From positions 1 through 14,375 of the forward strand of contig DDXM01000047.1 of the NCBI GenBank assembly GCA_002347485.1: a DNA stretch of 14,375 bases. The letters run 5' to 3'. Both the position numbers and the translations under genes were made by a program. Below are positions 5,490 through 13,043 of the stretch, one piece after another. Below the pieces are notes generated by a model, which was not told where the DNA came from, made no database searches, and worked only from the letters and a program-made list of their open reading frames with translations. The first letter of the stretch is position 1, and each line of letters starts with the position of its first letter. This DNA comes from Anaerolineaceae bacterium UBA2260. GTDB lineage: Bacteria > Chloroflexota > Anaerolineae > Anaerolineales > Anaerolineaceae.

Positions 5490-6556
5490 AAAACCTGTTG
5501 AAATACTTACTCGTAGCTTCACTGCTGTTCCTCGCGCTCGTGCCATCCCAGGTTTTCGCGCAGGAGCCAACCCCGCAACCTGAAAACCGTATCACCGGCG
5601 ATCAGTTGGTGATCGGCAACACATTTTCACTGCGCGAAAATGAGATTCTCGAGGGCAATGTGCTTGTCATCGGGGGTATCGCCTCCACTGCAGTGGGTTC
5701 GCGCATAGAAGGCGATGTGATGCTGGTCGGTGGAACCCTTTCAGTCGATGGAAAGGTGAACGGAAACATCGTTTCCATCGGTGGCGCTGTGAACCTGAAT
5801 GACGAAGCCGTAGTAAATGGCGACCTTTCACTCCTGGGTGGTACCTTGCAGCGTTCGAACCTGGCGGTTATTAATGGTAGCGTCAACCAGAACGCGCCAG
5901 ACGCTTTCGAGTTTGGTTTTCCTGAAGCCGGTAAATGGCGGAATCCCTTTAACTCTGGAAGATCCCTCCTCGCCAGGGTGCTCAGCGCGCTATTCCAATC
6001 GCTGGCAACGGGCATCCTCGCTGTGCTGGTAGGATTGCTGCTGCCGCATAATTTGAAGCATATCGGCGCAACTGCCACGCGGGAACCCCTGGTCAGTGGT
6101 GGAATTGGGCTGTTGACCATCATTCTCGCGCCTATCGTTTTTCTCCTCCTCGTCATCACCATCCTGCTCATTCCGGTCAGTTTTCTCGGTTTCATCGCGC
6201 TCAGCCTGGCTATCCTGCTTGGTTTCATCGCAGTCGGTTTCGAAATCGGTCAACGCCTGTCGGATTTATTCAAAACCTCCTGGCATCCCTCCATCAGCGC
6301 TGGGATGGGTTCACTTTTACTGGCCCTGGTCACCAGCTTTACCAATATCATCCCCTGCGTGGGATGGGTGCTGGGATTTGTCGCGATCATCGTCGGTCTC
6401 GGCGCGGTGATCACCAGCCGGGTTGGCTCTGAAAAGTACGCCAAACAACTCATTCAGGCGGTAATTCCAACTACCCAATCCGTCCCTTCTCCGATCACCG
6501 GTCAACAGTCGGATGATAATACTGATGAAATGCCCACTAAACCTCCCCAGGAGTAG
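5486..6556 (+). CDS. Polymer-forming (bactofilin-like) beta-helix membrane protein
   Basis: A 356-residue protein. Residues 1-25 form a signal peptide ending in VFA, with likely cleavage before QEP. Residues about 37-135 contain four turns of a right-handed beta-helix, marked by repeated G(N/D)-hydrophobic...GG units: G57-N to GG64, G76-D to GG83, G93-N to GG100 and G112-D to GG119, spaced 17-19 residues. This resembles the bactofilin/polymer-forming family. About four or five membrane segments follow (about 163-187, 204-228, 229-253, 275-288, 291-312), then a hydrophilic tail rich in P, T and Q. With a signal peptide the beta-helix would lie outside the membrane, unlike cytoplasmic bactofilins. 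Its start codon overlaps the anti-sigma stop. The exact function is unknown; a scaffold or stress-responsive envelope protein is plausible. Confidence 0.75.
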   Translation: MKNLLKYLLVASLLFLALVPSQVFAQEPTPQPENRITGDQLVIGNTFSLRENEILEGNVLVIGGIASTAVGSRIEGDVMLVGGTLSVDGKVNGNIVSIGGAVNLNDEAVVNGDLSLLGGTLQRSNLAVINGSVNQNAPDAFEFGFPEAGKWRNPFNSGRSLLARVLSALFQSLATGILAVLVGLLLPHNLKHIGATATREPLVSGGIGLLTIILAPIVFLLLVITILLIPVSFLGFIALSLAILLGFIAVGFEIGQRLSDLFKTSWHPSISAGMGSLLLALVTSFTNIIPCVGWVLGFVAIIVGLGAVITSRVGSEKYAKQLIQAVIPTTQSVPSPITGQQSDDNTDEMPTKPPQE

Positions 6557-6583
6557 TGAACCTTACAAGAAATCGGGTGAAAT

Positions 6584-7432
6584 ATGAAAACAATTCGGAT
6601 CATTTCCCTCGTTACCATCGCCTTTCTACTCATCTCCTGTACCTTCAATGCTGATTTCCCGATCGAAAGAACAGGTGACACCGAAACCGTCGACATAAGT
6701 GAAGCGTTTGAAAGCGATTCAGAACCGGCAACAGTCAGGATCGAAATGGGCGGCGGTACGCTCAACCTCAATGGCGGTTCCGACATGCTTGTGGAAGGCG
6801 AGATCAACTACAATTTCTACACACTTGAGCCCACGGTTTCACGTGAAGGCAACGAGGTGACGATCAGCCAAAAGGCCAAAACCACAATTTCCCTTCCTCA
6901 GGGAAAACTGATCAACGATTGGGAGTTGCAGCTTGGCTCAATGCCCCTCGCGTTGACCATTGCCACAGGTGCCTATGAAGGAAAGCTTAACCTCGGCGGG
7001 CTCGCTATTACCAGCCTGTCAATTTCCGATGGGGCGAGTTCATCCAAGGTGTATTTCGATGAGCCCAACGCGACCGCGATGAGCAATCTCACATACAACA
7101 CCGGCGCATCTGATGTCGAACTGCACGGATTGGGCAATGCCAATGTCAGTGAGATCAGGTTCAGCAGCGGTGTGGGCGACTACCTGCTGGATTTCAGCGG
7201 TGTAAATGAGACAGATATTGATGTTTCAGTAAAATCCGGCGTCAGCAGCATCAAGATCATCATCCCCGAGAACGTCCGCGCTGAGGTGATCATCAACGGC
7301 GAACTGAGTGACGTCAACCTGACCGGTACATGGACGATCGAAAACAATCGCTATTTTGCCGGCGCTGAAGGCGCGCTCATACGCATCACAATCGACATGG
7401 CCGTCGGCGAGCTCAACCTGATCGCAGAGTAA
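6584..7432 (+). CDS. Lipoprotein with LiaF/toast-rack-like beta domains
   Basis: A 282-residue exported lipoprotein: positively charged start, hydrophobic core and a lipobox L16-I-S-C19, so the mature protein would be anchored at C19. The rest is almost all predicted beta-strand, with alternating hydrophobic residues and recurrent short turns such as MGGGTLNLNGGSD, SSGVGDYLLDFSG and VKSGVSSIKIIIPENV. This pattern resembles the toast-rack N-terminal domain and the C-terminal domain of LiaF/DUF4097-like proteins, which in Firmicutes belong to responses to cell-wall-active agents. The ATG at 6584 has a weak GGTGA site. It lies 27 bp after the beta-helix gene, with no promoter evident between them, so it is the last gene of the sigma operon. 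The domain call is by eye from strand pattern and phrase similarity, not a search. Confidence 0.65.
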   Translation: MKTIRIISLVTIAFLLISCTFNADFPIERTGDTETVDISEAFESDSEPATVRIEMGGGTLNLNGGSDMLVEGEINYNFYTLEPTVSREGNEVTISQKAKTTISLPQGKLINDWELQLGSMPLALTIATGAYEGKLNLGGLAITSLSISDGASSSKVYFDEPNATAMSNLTYNTGASDVELHGLGNANVSEIRFSSGVGDYLLDFSGVNETDIDVSVKSGVSSIKIIIPENVRAEVIINGELSDVNLTGTWTIENNRYFAGAEGALIRITIDMAVGELNLIAE

Positions 7433-7449
7433 GGCTGTAATAAATTAAT

Positions 7450-7482
7450 ACAACTCCGAATGAGGTCATCCGGAGTTGTTTA
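7450..7482. terminator. Terminator between the sigma operon and nadD (convergent genes)
   Basis: ACAACTCCG (7450-7458) pairs with CGGAGTTGT (7471-7479), a 9-bp stem with a 12-nt loop. On the plus strand TTTATTATT follows; on the minus strand ATTAATTTA follows. It lies 17 bases after the lipoprotein stop and 24 bases beyond the nadD stop, so it probably serves both directions, more strongly the plus strand. Confidence 0.7.
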
Positions 7483-7503
7483 TTATTGATTATGATGGAG
7501 CAT

Positions 7504-8112
7504 TTACTTGTACATCCCCAATTCACTGATCGCCTGGTAGACAGCGTCGCGCAAGTAGTACCGGTAACCCATTCTGTCTGCGATCCTCTGCCTGATCTGT
7601 TTCGATGAAATCTCAAGGATCGGCGCTTCGACGATGCTGACCTTGCGGGAGATACCCGGCAGCACTTTTTCCAGCGACTCCAGGTCAACCTGGTCAGCGT
7701 GCCGCCGCATTACGCCGATCCCGTCGCAGGTCTTGATAAAATCCTGGGGGCGGTTCCAGGTGGGCAGGTCGTGAAGTGAATCACCGCCCATCAGGTAATA
7801 GATCTCCGCGCCAGGATATTCCTGTTTCAAGATATTGACCGTGTCAATGGCATAATGCGGTCCCGGCCGGTCAATATCCACGCGCGAGAGTTGGAAAGCA
7901 GGATTGCTCTGGATGGCGATCTCAACCAGTTTGACGCGGTCCTCAATGGGACTGACACTGGTGTATCGCTTGTGAGGGGGATTGTCCGTCACCACCCACA
8001 ACAACAGGTCAAGCGATAACTGCGTGCGGCACTCTTCAGCCAAGATTAAGTGCCCCATATGTGGGGGATCGAATGTACCGCCAAACACGCCCACTCTTTT
8101 AATGGCCTGCAT
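7504..8112 (-). CDS. nadD: Nicotinate-nucleotide adenylyltransferase
   Basis: A 202-residue enzyme that joins nicotinate mononucleotide to ATP, forming deamido-NAD, in NAD biosynthesis. The nucleotidyltransferase signature GGTFDPPHMGH is at residues 11-21 and the second motif ISSKQIR at 168-174. I chose ATG 8112 because it gives the normal NadD start (MQAIKRVGVFGG) and has AGGA a few bases upstream. An in-frame extension to 8193 would overlap obgE and adds residues foreign to the family. Only one base separates its ATG from the obgE stop, so the two genes are surely cotranscribed and probably translationally coupled. The frequent obgE-nadD-rsfS order stops here at nadD: rsfS is not in the window. 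Confidence 0.95.
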   Translation of the reverse strand: MQAIKRVGVFGGTFDPPHMGHLILAEECRTQLSLDLLLWVVTDNPPHKRYTSVSPIEDRVKLVEIAIQSNPAFQLSRVDIDRPGPHYAIDTVNILKQEYPGAEIYYLMGGDSLHDLPTWNRPQDFIKTCDGIGVMRRHADQVDLESLEKVLPGISRKVSIVEAPILEISSKQIRQRIADRMGYRYYLRDAVYQAISELGMYK

Positions 8113-8113
8113 A

Positions 8114-9373
8114 TTAATCCTGCCACTCCAATTCGTAATCAAGGATGTAGACTGAATCACCATTTTCGATTCCCTGCTGGCGCAGGGCTTCATCCACTCC
8201 CAGTTTTTCCATCAAGTGATGGAAGCGACGGACTGAACCATCGTGTTCCCAGTAGGTCATTTCCGCTGCGCGTTCAATGGCCGCACCTTTAACGCGCCAG
8301 CCCCCACCCTCGCGTTCAACAGTAAAATCGCGCGGGTCTTCTTTCGGCTTGTAAACCGGTAATTCAGGAGTGATTTCCAGCTCAGGGGTTTCCAGCAATA
8401 ACTGGTGGGCTTTCCACAACACAGGGGTAATGTTCTCGCGTGTCAAAGCTGAGATCGCGAATGCCTCGTACCCTCGCTTTTTCAATCCATTGCGCAGATC
8501 GTCCCAACGGTCTTTTACGACTGGCAAGTCAATCTTGTTCACCACCACCACCTGCGGCTTTTGGCCCAGCACTGGATCAAAAAGCGCCAGTTCGCTGTTG
8601 ATCTGGCTGAAATCCGCCAGCGGGTCCTCCGCGCTGCCATCCAGCACATGGATCAGCACGCGCGTGCGTTGAATATGACGCAGGAAGTCGTCCCCCAATC
8701 CCACGCCCTGGTGCGCGCCTTCGATTAATCCGGGAATATCCGCGAGGATGAGGTCGGTTTCTTCATCGAGCCGGGCGACGCCCAGGTTGGGTTCCAGCGT
8801 AGTGAAAGGATAATCCGCGATCTTTGGTCTGGCGTTGGTCACCGCAGATAACAGGCTCGATTTCCCAGCGTTAGGCACACCTACTATGCCAATATCTGCC
8901 AGCAGTTTCAACTCCAATCGGATGTTCTTTTCTTCAGGAGGCTCGCCTTTTTCTGCGGTACGCGGCGCCTGGTTGCGCGAAGTGGCAAAATGCTGGTTCC
9001 CCCGCCCTCCGCGCCCGCCCTTGCATATTATCAGTTCCTGGCCGTCTTCCACCAGATCACCCAGTAGTTCATTGGTCGTCGCGTCGTACACGATCGTGCC
9101 TGGCGGCACCGGGATGACCAGGTTCTCCGCGCTCCTGCCGGACATGTTGCTGGGTCCGCCATTGCCACCGTCAGGCGCGATGTATTTGCGCTTGAAACGA
9201 AAACTGTTCAACGTGTTCAATGTCTTGACTACGCGAAAAACCACATCCCCGCCCCGGCCGCCGTCTCCCCCATCGGGGCCACCGCGCGGCACATATTTTT
9301 CGCGGTGAAAATGCATCATCCCCGCGCCACCGCGCCCGGATCTCACGTAAATGGTTGCTTCATCAATGAACAT
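8114..9373 (-). CDS. obgE: Obg-family GTPase (ribosome assembly)
   Basis: A 419-residue GTPase associated with late assembly of the large ribosomal subunit and with stress control. The N-terminal glycine-rich Obg fold spans residues 1 to about 158. The G domain has G1 GVPNAGKSS (165-173), G2 PFTTLEP (189-195), G3 DIPG (212-215), G4 NKID (279-282) and G5 SAL (308-310). A C-terminal OCT domain (about 350-419) is present; this is found in Obg of many Gram-positive-type bacteria and absent from the shorter E. coli type. ATG 9373 gives the standard start (MFIDEATIYVRSGRGG). Its ribosome-binding site is weak (GAAAGAAG). It is followed by nadD one base later. An intrinsic terminator ends only 14 bases before the start codon, leaving no room for a promoter between them, so expression must pass through that terminator. 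Confidence 0.96.
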   Translation of the reverse strand: MFIDEATIYVRSGRGGAGMMHFHREKYVPRGGPDGGDGGRGGDVVFRVVKTLNTLNSFRFKRKYIAPDGGNGGPSNMSGRSAENLVIPVPPGTIVYDATTNELLGDLVEDGQELIICKGGRGGRGNQHFATSRNQAPRTAEKGEPPEEKNIRLELKLLADIGIVGVPNAGKSSLLSAVTNARPKIADYPFTTLEPNLGVARLDEETDLILADIPGLIEGAHQGVGLGDDFLRHIQRTRVLIHVLDGSAEDPLADFSQINSELALFDPVLGQKPQVVVVNKIDLPVVKDRWDDLRNGLKKRGYEAFAISALTRENITPVLWKAHQLLLETPELEITPELPVYKPKEDPRDFTVEREGGGWRVKGAAIERAAEMTYWEHDGSVRRFHHLMEKLGVDEALRQQGIENGDSVYILDYELEWQD

Positions 9374-9387
9374 TGATCACTTCTTTC

Positions 9388-9422
9388 AAAAATAGCTCAG
9401 CGACCTTTGGCGACCGCTGAGC
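9388..9422 (-). terminator. Intrinsic terminator directly upstream of obgE
   Basis: On the minus strand GCTCAGCG (9422-9415) pairs with CGCTGAGC (9402-9395), with additional inner pairing in the loop, followed by TATTTTT (9394-9388). It starts 17 bases past the stop of the upstream GTPase gene and ends 14 bases before the obgE ATG. It may simply end the upstream transcript, but its closeness to obgE means read-through sets obgE expression. A TAGAAT box at 9434-9429 could start transcription just ahead of the hairpin, which would make it a leader attenuator. Confidence 0.75.
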
Positions 9423-9438
9423 CTCGAAATTCTACCGA

Positions 9439-10758
9439 TTACTTGCCGAATTTCTTCTTGAGGATGTCCTCAAGGTCTGGCTTGCCGATCTCCTGCAGCT
9501 CGTAGCGCACGCGCTGCATCGGCTTGTTGACCTTGATGATGCGGGTCAGGTCAATGGGGGTGGCGGAGATCACCAGGTCCACATCCGCCTTGTTGATGGT
9601 CTCCTCAAGGTCCTTCACCATCTTGTCACCGTAACCCATCGCCGGCAGAATCATGCCGGTCTTTGGATACTTGACATAGGTATCGTGGATCGTTCCCACC
9701 GCGAAGGGGCGAGGGTCAACGATCTCGGCAGCGCCAAACCGTTTGGCTGCCACCCAACCCGCTCCGTAAGCCATCTCGCCGTGCGTGAGGGTCGGGCCGT
9801 CTTCCACAACCAGCACGCGCTTGCCGCGAATGGCTTCGGGATCATCCACGAACAGCGGAGACGCGGCTTCAACCACGATGGCATTGGGATTCAACTCGTA
9901 TAGCGAGTTGCGCACTTCGATCACCTTGGCGGGATCGGCTGTATCGACCTTGTTGATGACAAAAACATCCGCTAGTTTTACATTAGTCTCGCCTGGATGG
10001 TAGGATCTTTCGTGCCCCGGGCGGTGCGGATCAGCCACCACGATCGCCAGGTCTGACTTGTAGAACGAGAAATCGTTGTTTCCGCCATCCCACAGAATGA
10101 TGTCCACTTCCTTTTCAGCTTCACGCAGGATCGCTTCGTAATCCACGCCGGCGTAAACGATGACACCGTTATCTATATGCGGTTCGTACTCTTCGCGTTC
10201 CTCGATCGTGCACTCGTGCTTGTCGAGATCAGCGTAAGTGGCGAAGCGCTGCACTTTCTGCTTGACCAGGTCACCGTACGGCATCGGGTGGCGGATCGCC
10301 GCAACCTTGAAACCCATATTACGCAGGATCAACGAAACCCGGCGCGTTGTCTGGCTCTTGCCTGATCCGGTGCGCACCGCGCATACGGAGACAACCGGCT
10401 TGACGGATTTCACCTGGGTGGATTCAATACCCATCAGGCGGAAGTCAGCCCCGGCCGCCAGCACAGTCGACGCTTTGCTCATCACGAACGCATGCGGCAC
10501 ATCGCTGTAAGCGAACACAACCTGTTCGACCTTGTGCTTCTTGATCAACTCGACCAGGTCGGACTCTGGGAAAATGGGAATTCCACTCGGGTACAACGAT
10601 CCAGCCAGCTCAGCAGGGTATTTGCGCCCTTCGATGTTCGGGATTTGGGTCGCAGTGAAGGCAACAATTTCATAATCCTTGTTATCCCGGAAAAAAACAT
10701 TGAAGTTATGAAAATCCCGGCCTGCTGCGCCCATGATGAGGGTCTTGATTGGTGTCAT
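9439..10758 (-). CDS. Cyclic 2,3-diphosphoglycerate synthase-like GTPase (COG2403-type)
   Basis: A 439-residue protein that I match to the family containing archaeal cyclic 2,3-diphosphoglycerate synthetase, which cyclises 2,3-bisphosphoglycerate using ATP. Many bacterial members are uncharacterised. Residues 1-120 look like a Rossmann-type domain starting at IMGAAGRDFHNFN. A P-loop follows (AVRTGSGKS, 127-135; the first Walker A glycine position is V128), then ILWDGGNNDF (221-230), DPHRPGHERSYHPGE (243-257), NKVD (269-272) and EDGPTLTHGEMAYGAG (319-334). The ATG at 10758 is preceded by AAAGGAGA. It follows argS by 32 bp with no visible promoter, so it is probably cotranscribed, and it ends at a terminator. 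pgk and gap lie a few genes upstream on the same strand, which suits a role around phosphoglycerates. The family is likely; the reaction in this organism is unproven. Confidence 0.75.
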   Translation of the reverse strand: MTPIKTLIMGAAGRDFHNFNVFFRDNKDYEIVAFTATQIPNIEGRKYPAELAGSLYPSGIPIFPESDLVELIKKHKVEQVVFAYSDVPHAFVMSKASTVLAAGADFRLMGIESTQVKSVKPVVSVCAVRTGSGKSQTTRRVSLILRNMGFKVAAIRHPMPYGDLVKQKVQRFATYADLDKHECTIEEREEYEPHIDNGVIVYAGVDYEAILREAEKEVDIILWDGGNNDFSFYKSDLAIVVADPHRPGHERSYHPGETNVKLADVFVINKVDTADPAKVIEVRNSLYELNPNAIVVEAASPLFVDDPEAIRGKRVLVVEDGPTLTHGEMAYGAGWVAAKRFGAAEIVDPRPFAVGTIHDTYVKYPKTGMILPAMGYGDKMVKDLEETINKADVDLVISATPIDLTRIIKVNKPMQRVRYELQEIGKPDLEDILKKKFGK

Positions 10759-10790
10759 GTGATTCTATCTCCTTTGGTTTAAGATAATTT

Positions 10791-12554
10791 TCACATCGCT
10801 TGTGGGGCTGTGATGCCCAGTATTGCCAGGCTATTGGCAATTGCCTGCCGCGCTGCTGCTACCAGCCGGATGCGCGTTGAGCGCTGCGGGTCTTCCACGC
10901 TCAACACAGGACATTGAGTATAAAAATCATTGAACGCGCGCGCCAGTTCATACGCCTGATTGGTGATGATCAGCGGTTTTAGGTCCCTGGCTGCCTTCTG
11001 GATTTCCTCCGGCATGCGAGCAATGAGGTCGATGAGTGTGACCTCCTGCTCACTCAGTTTGTAATCCGGCGCGCCATCCGCGGGGATGAAGTTGTCCAAC
11101 TTGCGTAGGATGGAGTTTGCCCTGACGTAAGCATATTGAATGTACGGAGCCGCCTGGCCGTTGAAGTCCAGCGCGGATTCCCAATCAAAGGTGACCACCT
11201 TGTTGCTCTCGCGCGAGAGCATGGGGAACCTGATCGCGCCGATGCCGACCGCTTTGGCGATCTCCAGCTGCTTCTCTTCCGAGAGCTCTCGGTTCTTTTC
11301 CTTCACCACTGCCAGTGCGCGGGTAGTCGCCTCGCGGATCAGGTCTTCGAGCAGCACGACTGTGCCTTCGCGTGACGCCATCACCACGTTGCCGGGCAGG
11401 TTGACCAGCTCGTAAGGCAGGTGCTGGCAGCGCGGCGCCCAATCATACCCCAGCAGTTCGAGCGTCTTGAATACTTGTTGGAAATGCAGTGACTGGCGCA
11501 CATCCACCACGTAATAAGATTTCACCAGGTCAGGGTAATCAATGAACTTTTGACGCGCCAGCGCCAGGTCTTCGGTGGCATATAAGGCGGTGCCATCCGA
11601 ACGCAGCACCACCATCACGCGGTACTTTTCATCCTTCAAGCCGAGTTTTTGATCGATCTTGACGATCACCGCGCCGCCGTCGGCGCGTTCATCATCCGCG
11701 ATACCCTTCGCCAGCAGTTCGTCGACGATCTCTTTGCCGGGTTTCTCGAACATCGAGTTGAAATAATAGCGGTCAAAGTGGATATCCAGCAGGTTGTACA
11801 TTTCGTTGAACCCGTCGAGCGACCATTGGCGGGTTTCCTCCCAGCAGGCAACCACCTCAGGGTCGCGCCTGTCCCAGCGCGCGTAAATCTCGCGGATCTC
11901 CTCTTCGAGAGCGGGTTCCTGTTCAATGCGCTTCACCGCCTCAGCGTAGATGGTCCCCATCCAACGGGTGATGTCCCTGTCCGGTTTCTCGCCCTTGTGG
12001 TATTTCATGTAATTCCATAGCCATTTGATCACGTGCAGACCGATATCGCCCGGATAATTGGCGCGGATGACATCATAACCGGCCGCGTCAAGGATGCGCG
12101 CCACCACATCACCCAGGAAAGCGCTGCGCAGGTGCCCGACGTGAAAAGCTTTGTGCGTGTTGGGATGCGAGAATTCCACCATCAAGCGCTGATCCAGCCG
12201 CGGACCGCGCGCGTATTGCCCGCCCTCCTCCAGCACTTGTTGAATGACGCGGCGGGAATAATCTGCAGTTGAAAAATACACGTTCAGGTAACCATTGACG
12301 GCTTCGATCCTCTCGAAACCCTCCACACCTGTCAACCGACCGGCGATTTCCGCGGCGATCTCGTTCGCACGTTGCGCAACGTTGCCCCGGGATTGACCAA
12401 AAGATTTGGCTGCCAACTGGAAGAATGAGGTCGCGATGCCCCACTGTCCATTGAACGGGATCCACGCCCATTTGACCTCGACATCAGGTAAATCGTTTTC
12501 CTTACAATATTCCTGGATGTAGGACGCTATGGTTTTTTGCTCGGCTTCAAACAT
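10791..12554 (-). CDS. argS: Arginyl-tRNA synthetase
   Basis: A class I aminoacyl-tRNA synthetase of 587 residues that charges tRNA-Arg. The N-terminal Arg-specific domain (about 1-110) precedes SHPNTHKAFHVGHLRSAF, where HVGH (138-141) is the HIGH motif. MASRE (392-396) takes the place of KMSKS, as in many arginyl-tRNA synthetases. A C-terminal DALR anticodon-binding domain fills the last 120 or so residues. I prefer ATG 12554 (MFEAEQKT), which has GGGAT six bases upstream. An in-frame ATG at 12566 would add four residues but has no ribosome-binding site and would leave a leader of only about 13 nt. A strong promoter lies just upstream, downstream of the rpsT terminator, so argS begins a new transcript that probably continues into the next gene. 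Confidence 0.96.
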   Translation of the reverse strand: MFEAEQKTIASYIQEYCKENDLPDVEVKWAWIPFNGQWGIATSFFQLAAKSFGQSRGNVAQRANEIAAEIAGRLTGVEGFERIEAVNGYLNVYFSTADYSRRVIQQVLEEGGQYARGPRLDQRLMVEFSHPNTHKAFHVGHLRSAFLGDVVARILDAAGYDVIRANYPGDIGLHVIKWLWNYMKYHKGEKPDRDITRWMGTIYAEAVKRIEQEPALEEEIREIYARWDRRDPEVVACWEETRQWSLDGFNEMYNLLDIHFDRYYFNSMFEKPGKEIVDELLAKGIADDERADGGAVIVKIDQKLGLKDEKYRVMVVLRSDGTALYATEDLALARQKFIDYPDLVKSYYVVDVRQSLHFQQVFKTLELLGYDWAPRCQHLPYELVNLPGNVVMASREGTVVLLEDLIREATTRALAVVKEKNRELSEEKQLEIAKAVGIGAIRFPMLSRESNKVVTFDWESALDFNGQAAPYIQYAYVRANSILRKLDNFIPADGAPDYKLSEQEVTLIDLIARMPEEIQKAARDLKPLIITNQAYELARAFNDFYTQCPVLSVEDPQRSTRIRLVAAARQAIANSLAILGITAPQAM

Positions 12555-12586
12555 TTCTGATCCCATTTCTTGAGATGACCAGAAGG

Positions 12587-12614
12587 ATTATATCACAGGC
12601 GATATTTGCGTCAA
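12587..12614 (-). promoter_or_regulatory. Promoter of argS
   Basis: On the minus strand: TTGACG (12614-12609), a 16-bp spacer ending in TGA, and TATAAT (12592-12587). Thus a near-consensus -35, a perfect -10 and an extended TGn. It begins just past the T-rich tail of the rpsT terminator and is the clearest housekeeping promoter in the window. Confidence 0.85.
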
Positions 12615-12620
12615 AAAGAA

Positions 12621-12650
12621 CACAAAAGCGGGAGATAGAAGTCTCCCGCT
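12621..12650 (-). terminator. Terminator of rpsT
   Basis: On the minus strand AGCGGGAGA (12650-12642) pairs with TCTCCCGCT (12635-12627) around a 6-nt loop, followed by TTTGTG and a second T-rich run. It lies 21 bases past the rpsT stop codon and separates rpsT from argS. Confidence 0.9.
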
Positions 12651-12671
12651 GATTGTGATTGAAAAACAAGC

Positions 12672-12935
12672 TTATTGAGCAGCGTTTAAGCGCTTCATCA
12701 GCCTGCTCTTGCGGCGCGCGGCGTTATTCTTGTGAATGACACCCTTCTGCGCGGCTTTGTCTAGCGCGGCGATCGCGGCAAGCGTGGCGGCTTTCGCCGC
12801 TTCTGGATCATTGCCTTCGATTGCAACGCGGGCGCGGGCGATGCGCGTACGCGCAAAACCCCGCACCACACGGTTGCGAAGCCTTCGTTTTTCATTCTGC
12901 TTGTTGCGTTTTATTGCCGATTTGATATTAGCCAA
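12672..12935 (-). CDS. rpsT: 30S ribosomal protein S20
   Basis: An 87-residue, very basic protein matching S20, which binds 16S rRNA early in small-subunit assembly. The start ANIKSAIKRNKQNEKRRLRNR is nearly the family consensus. I place the start at the TTG at 12935: the family begins M-A-N-I-K, and AGGAG lies eight bases upstream. A TTG two codons earlier (12941) is only two bases from that AGGAG, too close to be used. There is no ATG in position. In E. coli rpsT also starts with UUG, and that weak codon is part of its autogenous control, so the same feature here may be functional. The gene is monocistronic, with its own promoter (13005-13033) and a strong terminator. Confidence 0.96.
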   Translation of the reverse strand: MANIKSAIKRNKQNEKRRLRNRVVRGFARTRIARARVAIEGNDPEAAKAATLAAIAALDKAAQKGVIHKNNAARRKSRLMKRLNAAQ

Positions 12936-12960
12936 CTTCAATTCTCCTAAAAACTTCTGA

Positions 12961-12987
12961 CAGTGCGAGGGTCGAGGGTAAGCACTG
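12961..12987 (-). promoter_or_regulatory. Leader hairpin of rpsT, possible S20 autoregulatory site
   Basis: CAGTGC (12961-12966) and GCACTG (12982-12987) form a 6-bp stem with a 15-nt loop made of two GAGGGT-like units. It sits in the roughly 60-nt rpsT leader, between the predicted transcript start and the ribosome-binding site. A site where S20 represses its own translation is possible, but only inferred from position. Confidence 0.3.
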
Positions 12988-13004
12988 GTTCAGGTGGCGC
13001 AAGA

Positions 13005-13033
13005 ATTCTACCCCAACCCTCGATATCTGTCCA
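13005..13033 (-). promoter_or_regulatory. Promoter of rpsT
   Basis: On the minus strand: TGGACA (13033-13028), 17-bp spacer, TAGAAT (13010-13005). Each hexamer has one mismatch to consensus and the spacing is ideal. It lies just past the pgk stop codon and gives a leader of roughly 60 nt. Confidence 0.75.
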
Positions 13034-13043
13034 GATGTTGAGG

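Noticed and set aside
8113..8193. Longer start for nadD overlapping obgE
   Set aside because: The added 27 residues do not fit NadD, and ATG 8112 has a ribosome-binding site and sits one base after the obgE stop.
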